From contig CM060857.1 of assembly GCA_030737835.1 (NCBI GenBank), positions 11,283,496 through 11,347,495 on the forward strand: a stretch of 64,000 nt of DNA. Direction: 5' to 3'. Under the pieces are notes generated by a model. The model was not told the DNA's origin and did not search any database. It saw only the letters and a list, made by a program, of their open reading frames with translations. The stretch comes from Acorus gramineus. Its lineage: Eukaryota > Streptophyta > Magnoliopsida > Acorales > Acoraceae. Below are positions 62,968 through 64,000 of this stretch, piece by piece. The translations under genes and the position numbers were made by a program. How positions within the stretch are numbered: position 1 is the first letter of the stretch; the number at the start of each line of letters is the position of its first letter.

Positions 62968-64000
62968 GTATACGATAAATGTTTCTTCGTGTATCATGAT
63001 GTAGTGTCATGATGTGCAATATACAGTTCACTCATACTAGGCTAATACCAATGCTTTGCTGAGAGGCTTATCAACTGGTTGTAATTTTAATTTCTTATAT
63101 GCTGTATCGTTATATTTTGCCTTTATTTTGGAACTAGGAGTCATAGTTGTTTAATTATGTGGGGGAATCCAAGAGTTTTGTTTTAATATACATGGAAGTG
63201 TGGGAGTCTCAAGAGCCCTGTTTATCTATAAAGGTCACCTGTATGTAGAATTGTCTATGTCTATAATTTTCTGTAATCCTGTCCCTTCTATCTCTTCCTT
63301 CATAGCATTTTCTTCTCTTTCAGTCTATCTATTTTTTTGCTTCATATCATTTCTTATAAGTTTCACTTTCAGTTTTATTACTTCTTGCAACACAGAAAGC
63401 CACTGAATATTAGGAGAATATTGAGTAGACGCAAAGAACTTTGCATGTTTCATTAGATTGAAGTAGCTAGAATTTCTTCCATTTATGAGAACTTTCAGCT
63501 CTTATATAATTTGCCATGTTGAAATATTTGGTGAAAGTAAAGAACGCCAAGGACATAAATGCAGGCACATGCGTTCACACTTACAACATTCTAACTAGAA
63601 ATAGGAAGAATGGAACACAAATGATGAGTAACCATTTTACCTATGCCACCAAATAAATTATCAATCTAGTGCCGATTAGAGTGCAAGGAGCAGTGGATAT
63701 TTATGAGACCTGTCTTTTTGCAACATAGTTGCTATTCTGTTGACATTGCTTGTTTGCTGGAAAGGTACATTTTAAAGTTCGTTTAAGCTTGCTAGGGCTG
63801 TATCCCATTGTTCAACAAGACTTTAGAGCACATTTTCATTTGTTGTAATTTTGTGATATCAATTCACTCATTTGATGTCACTTTATCTATTTGAATATTG
63901 TATTAGTCTTATTATACAAGAAAAGCTGGTGATTTTGACCACCTAACGAGGATGTCAATGTAAATAATGGAAATTATTATGGCAATTATTTGCACTGAAA
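62968..64000 (+). other. Long intron of the RCC1-repeat gene
   Basis: No further RCC1 exon is visible up to the window end, so this is probably intron. A run of about 18 G at 62204-62220 in the earlier intron is unusual. Confidence 0.5.

Overview
This is a stretch of plant nuclear DNA, most likely from a flowering plant. The evidence is a plastid-type diterpene synthase (ent-kaurene synthase family), a plant-style mitochondrial glycerol-3-phosphate dehydrogenase copy, intron-rich AT-rich genes, and a dense layering of Helitron, Ty1/copia, PIF/Harbinger, MULE-MITE and SINE-like DNA. The sequence alone does not fix the species.

Layout. 1-5600: repeat copy, exon-like scraps of an unrecognised gene, and a TATA/telo-box promoter. 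5607-7861 (+): small intact TFIIIC subunit 6 (GTF3C6) gene. 8531-12871 (-): FAD-dependent glycerol-3-phosphate dehydrogenase (SDP6-like), broken by an in-frame stop, a frameshift/deletion and a lost splice donor. 12998-40029: a composite Helitron. It has a TC...AAAAG 5' end and a hairpin-CTAG 3' end, and holds two almost identical 5.1-kb direct repeats (16041-21157 and 30406-35537). Each repeat carries a complete 9-exon RPA1-like gene and one antisense captured ORC2 exon. Between the repeats lies an apparently intact 13-exon ent-kaurene synthase gene (25031-29555). After the second repeat come the Rep/helicase gene (one amber stop) and a relic of a further RPA first exon. 41505-45309 (-): three-exon plastid TPR protein gene. 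45525-58547 (-): decayed copia element with matching 5-bp target duplications, split by a complete autonomous PIF/Harbinger element (50840-57586, TTA duplication) that encodes a DDE transposase, a Myb/SANT-like partner and a small GRF-finger membrane protein. 61449-62967 (+): 5' part of an F-box-like/RCC1-repeat gene that runs off the window.

How the parts relate. TFIIIC6, the TPR gene and the RCC1 gene look like ordinary host genes. The Helitron begins about 130 bp upstream of the broken SDP6-like start codon, so it may have separated that gene from its promoter. The most unusual structure is the Helitron complex. It pairs replication-protein sequences (RPA1-like gene, ORC2 exon) with a full diterpene synthase gene held between long near-identical direct repeats, an arrangement that could change copy number by recombination or move by rolling-circle read-through. 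All exon models were assembled by eye from reading frames and splice signals.
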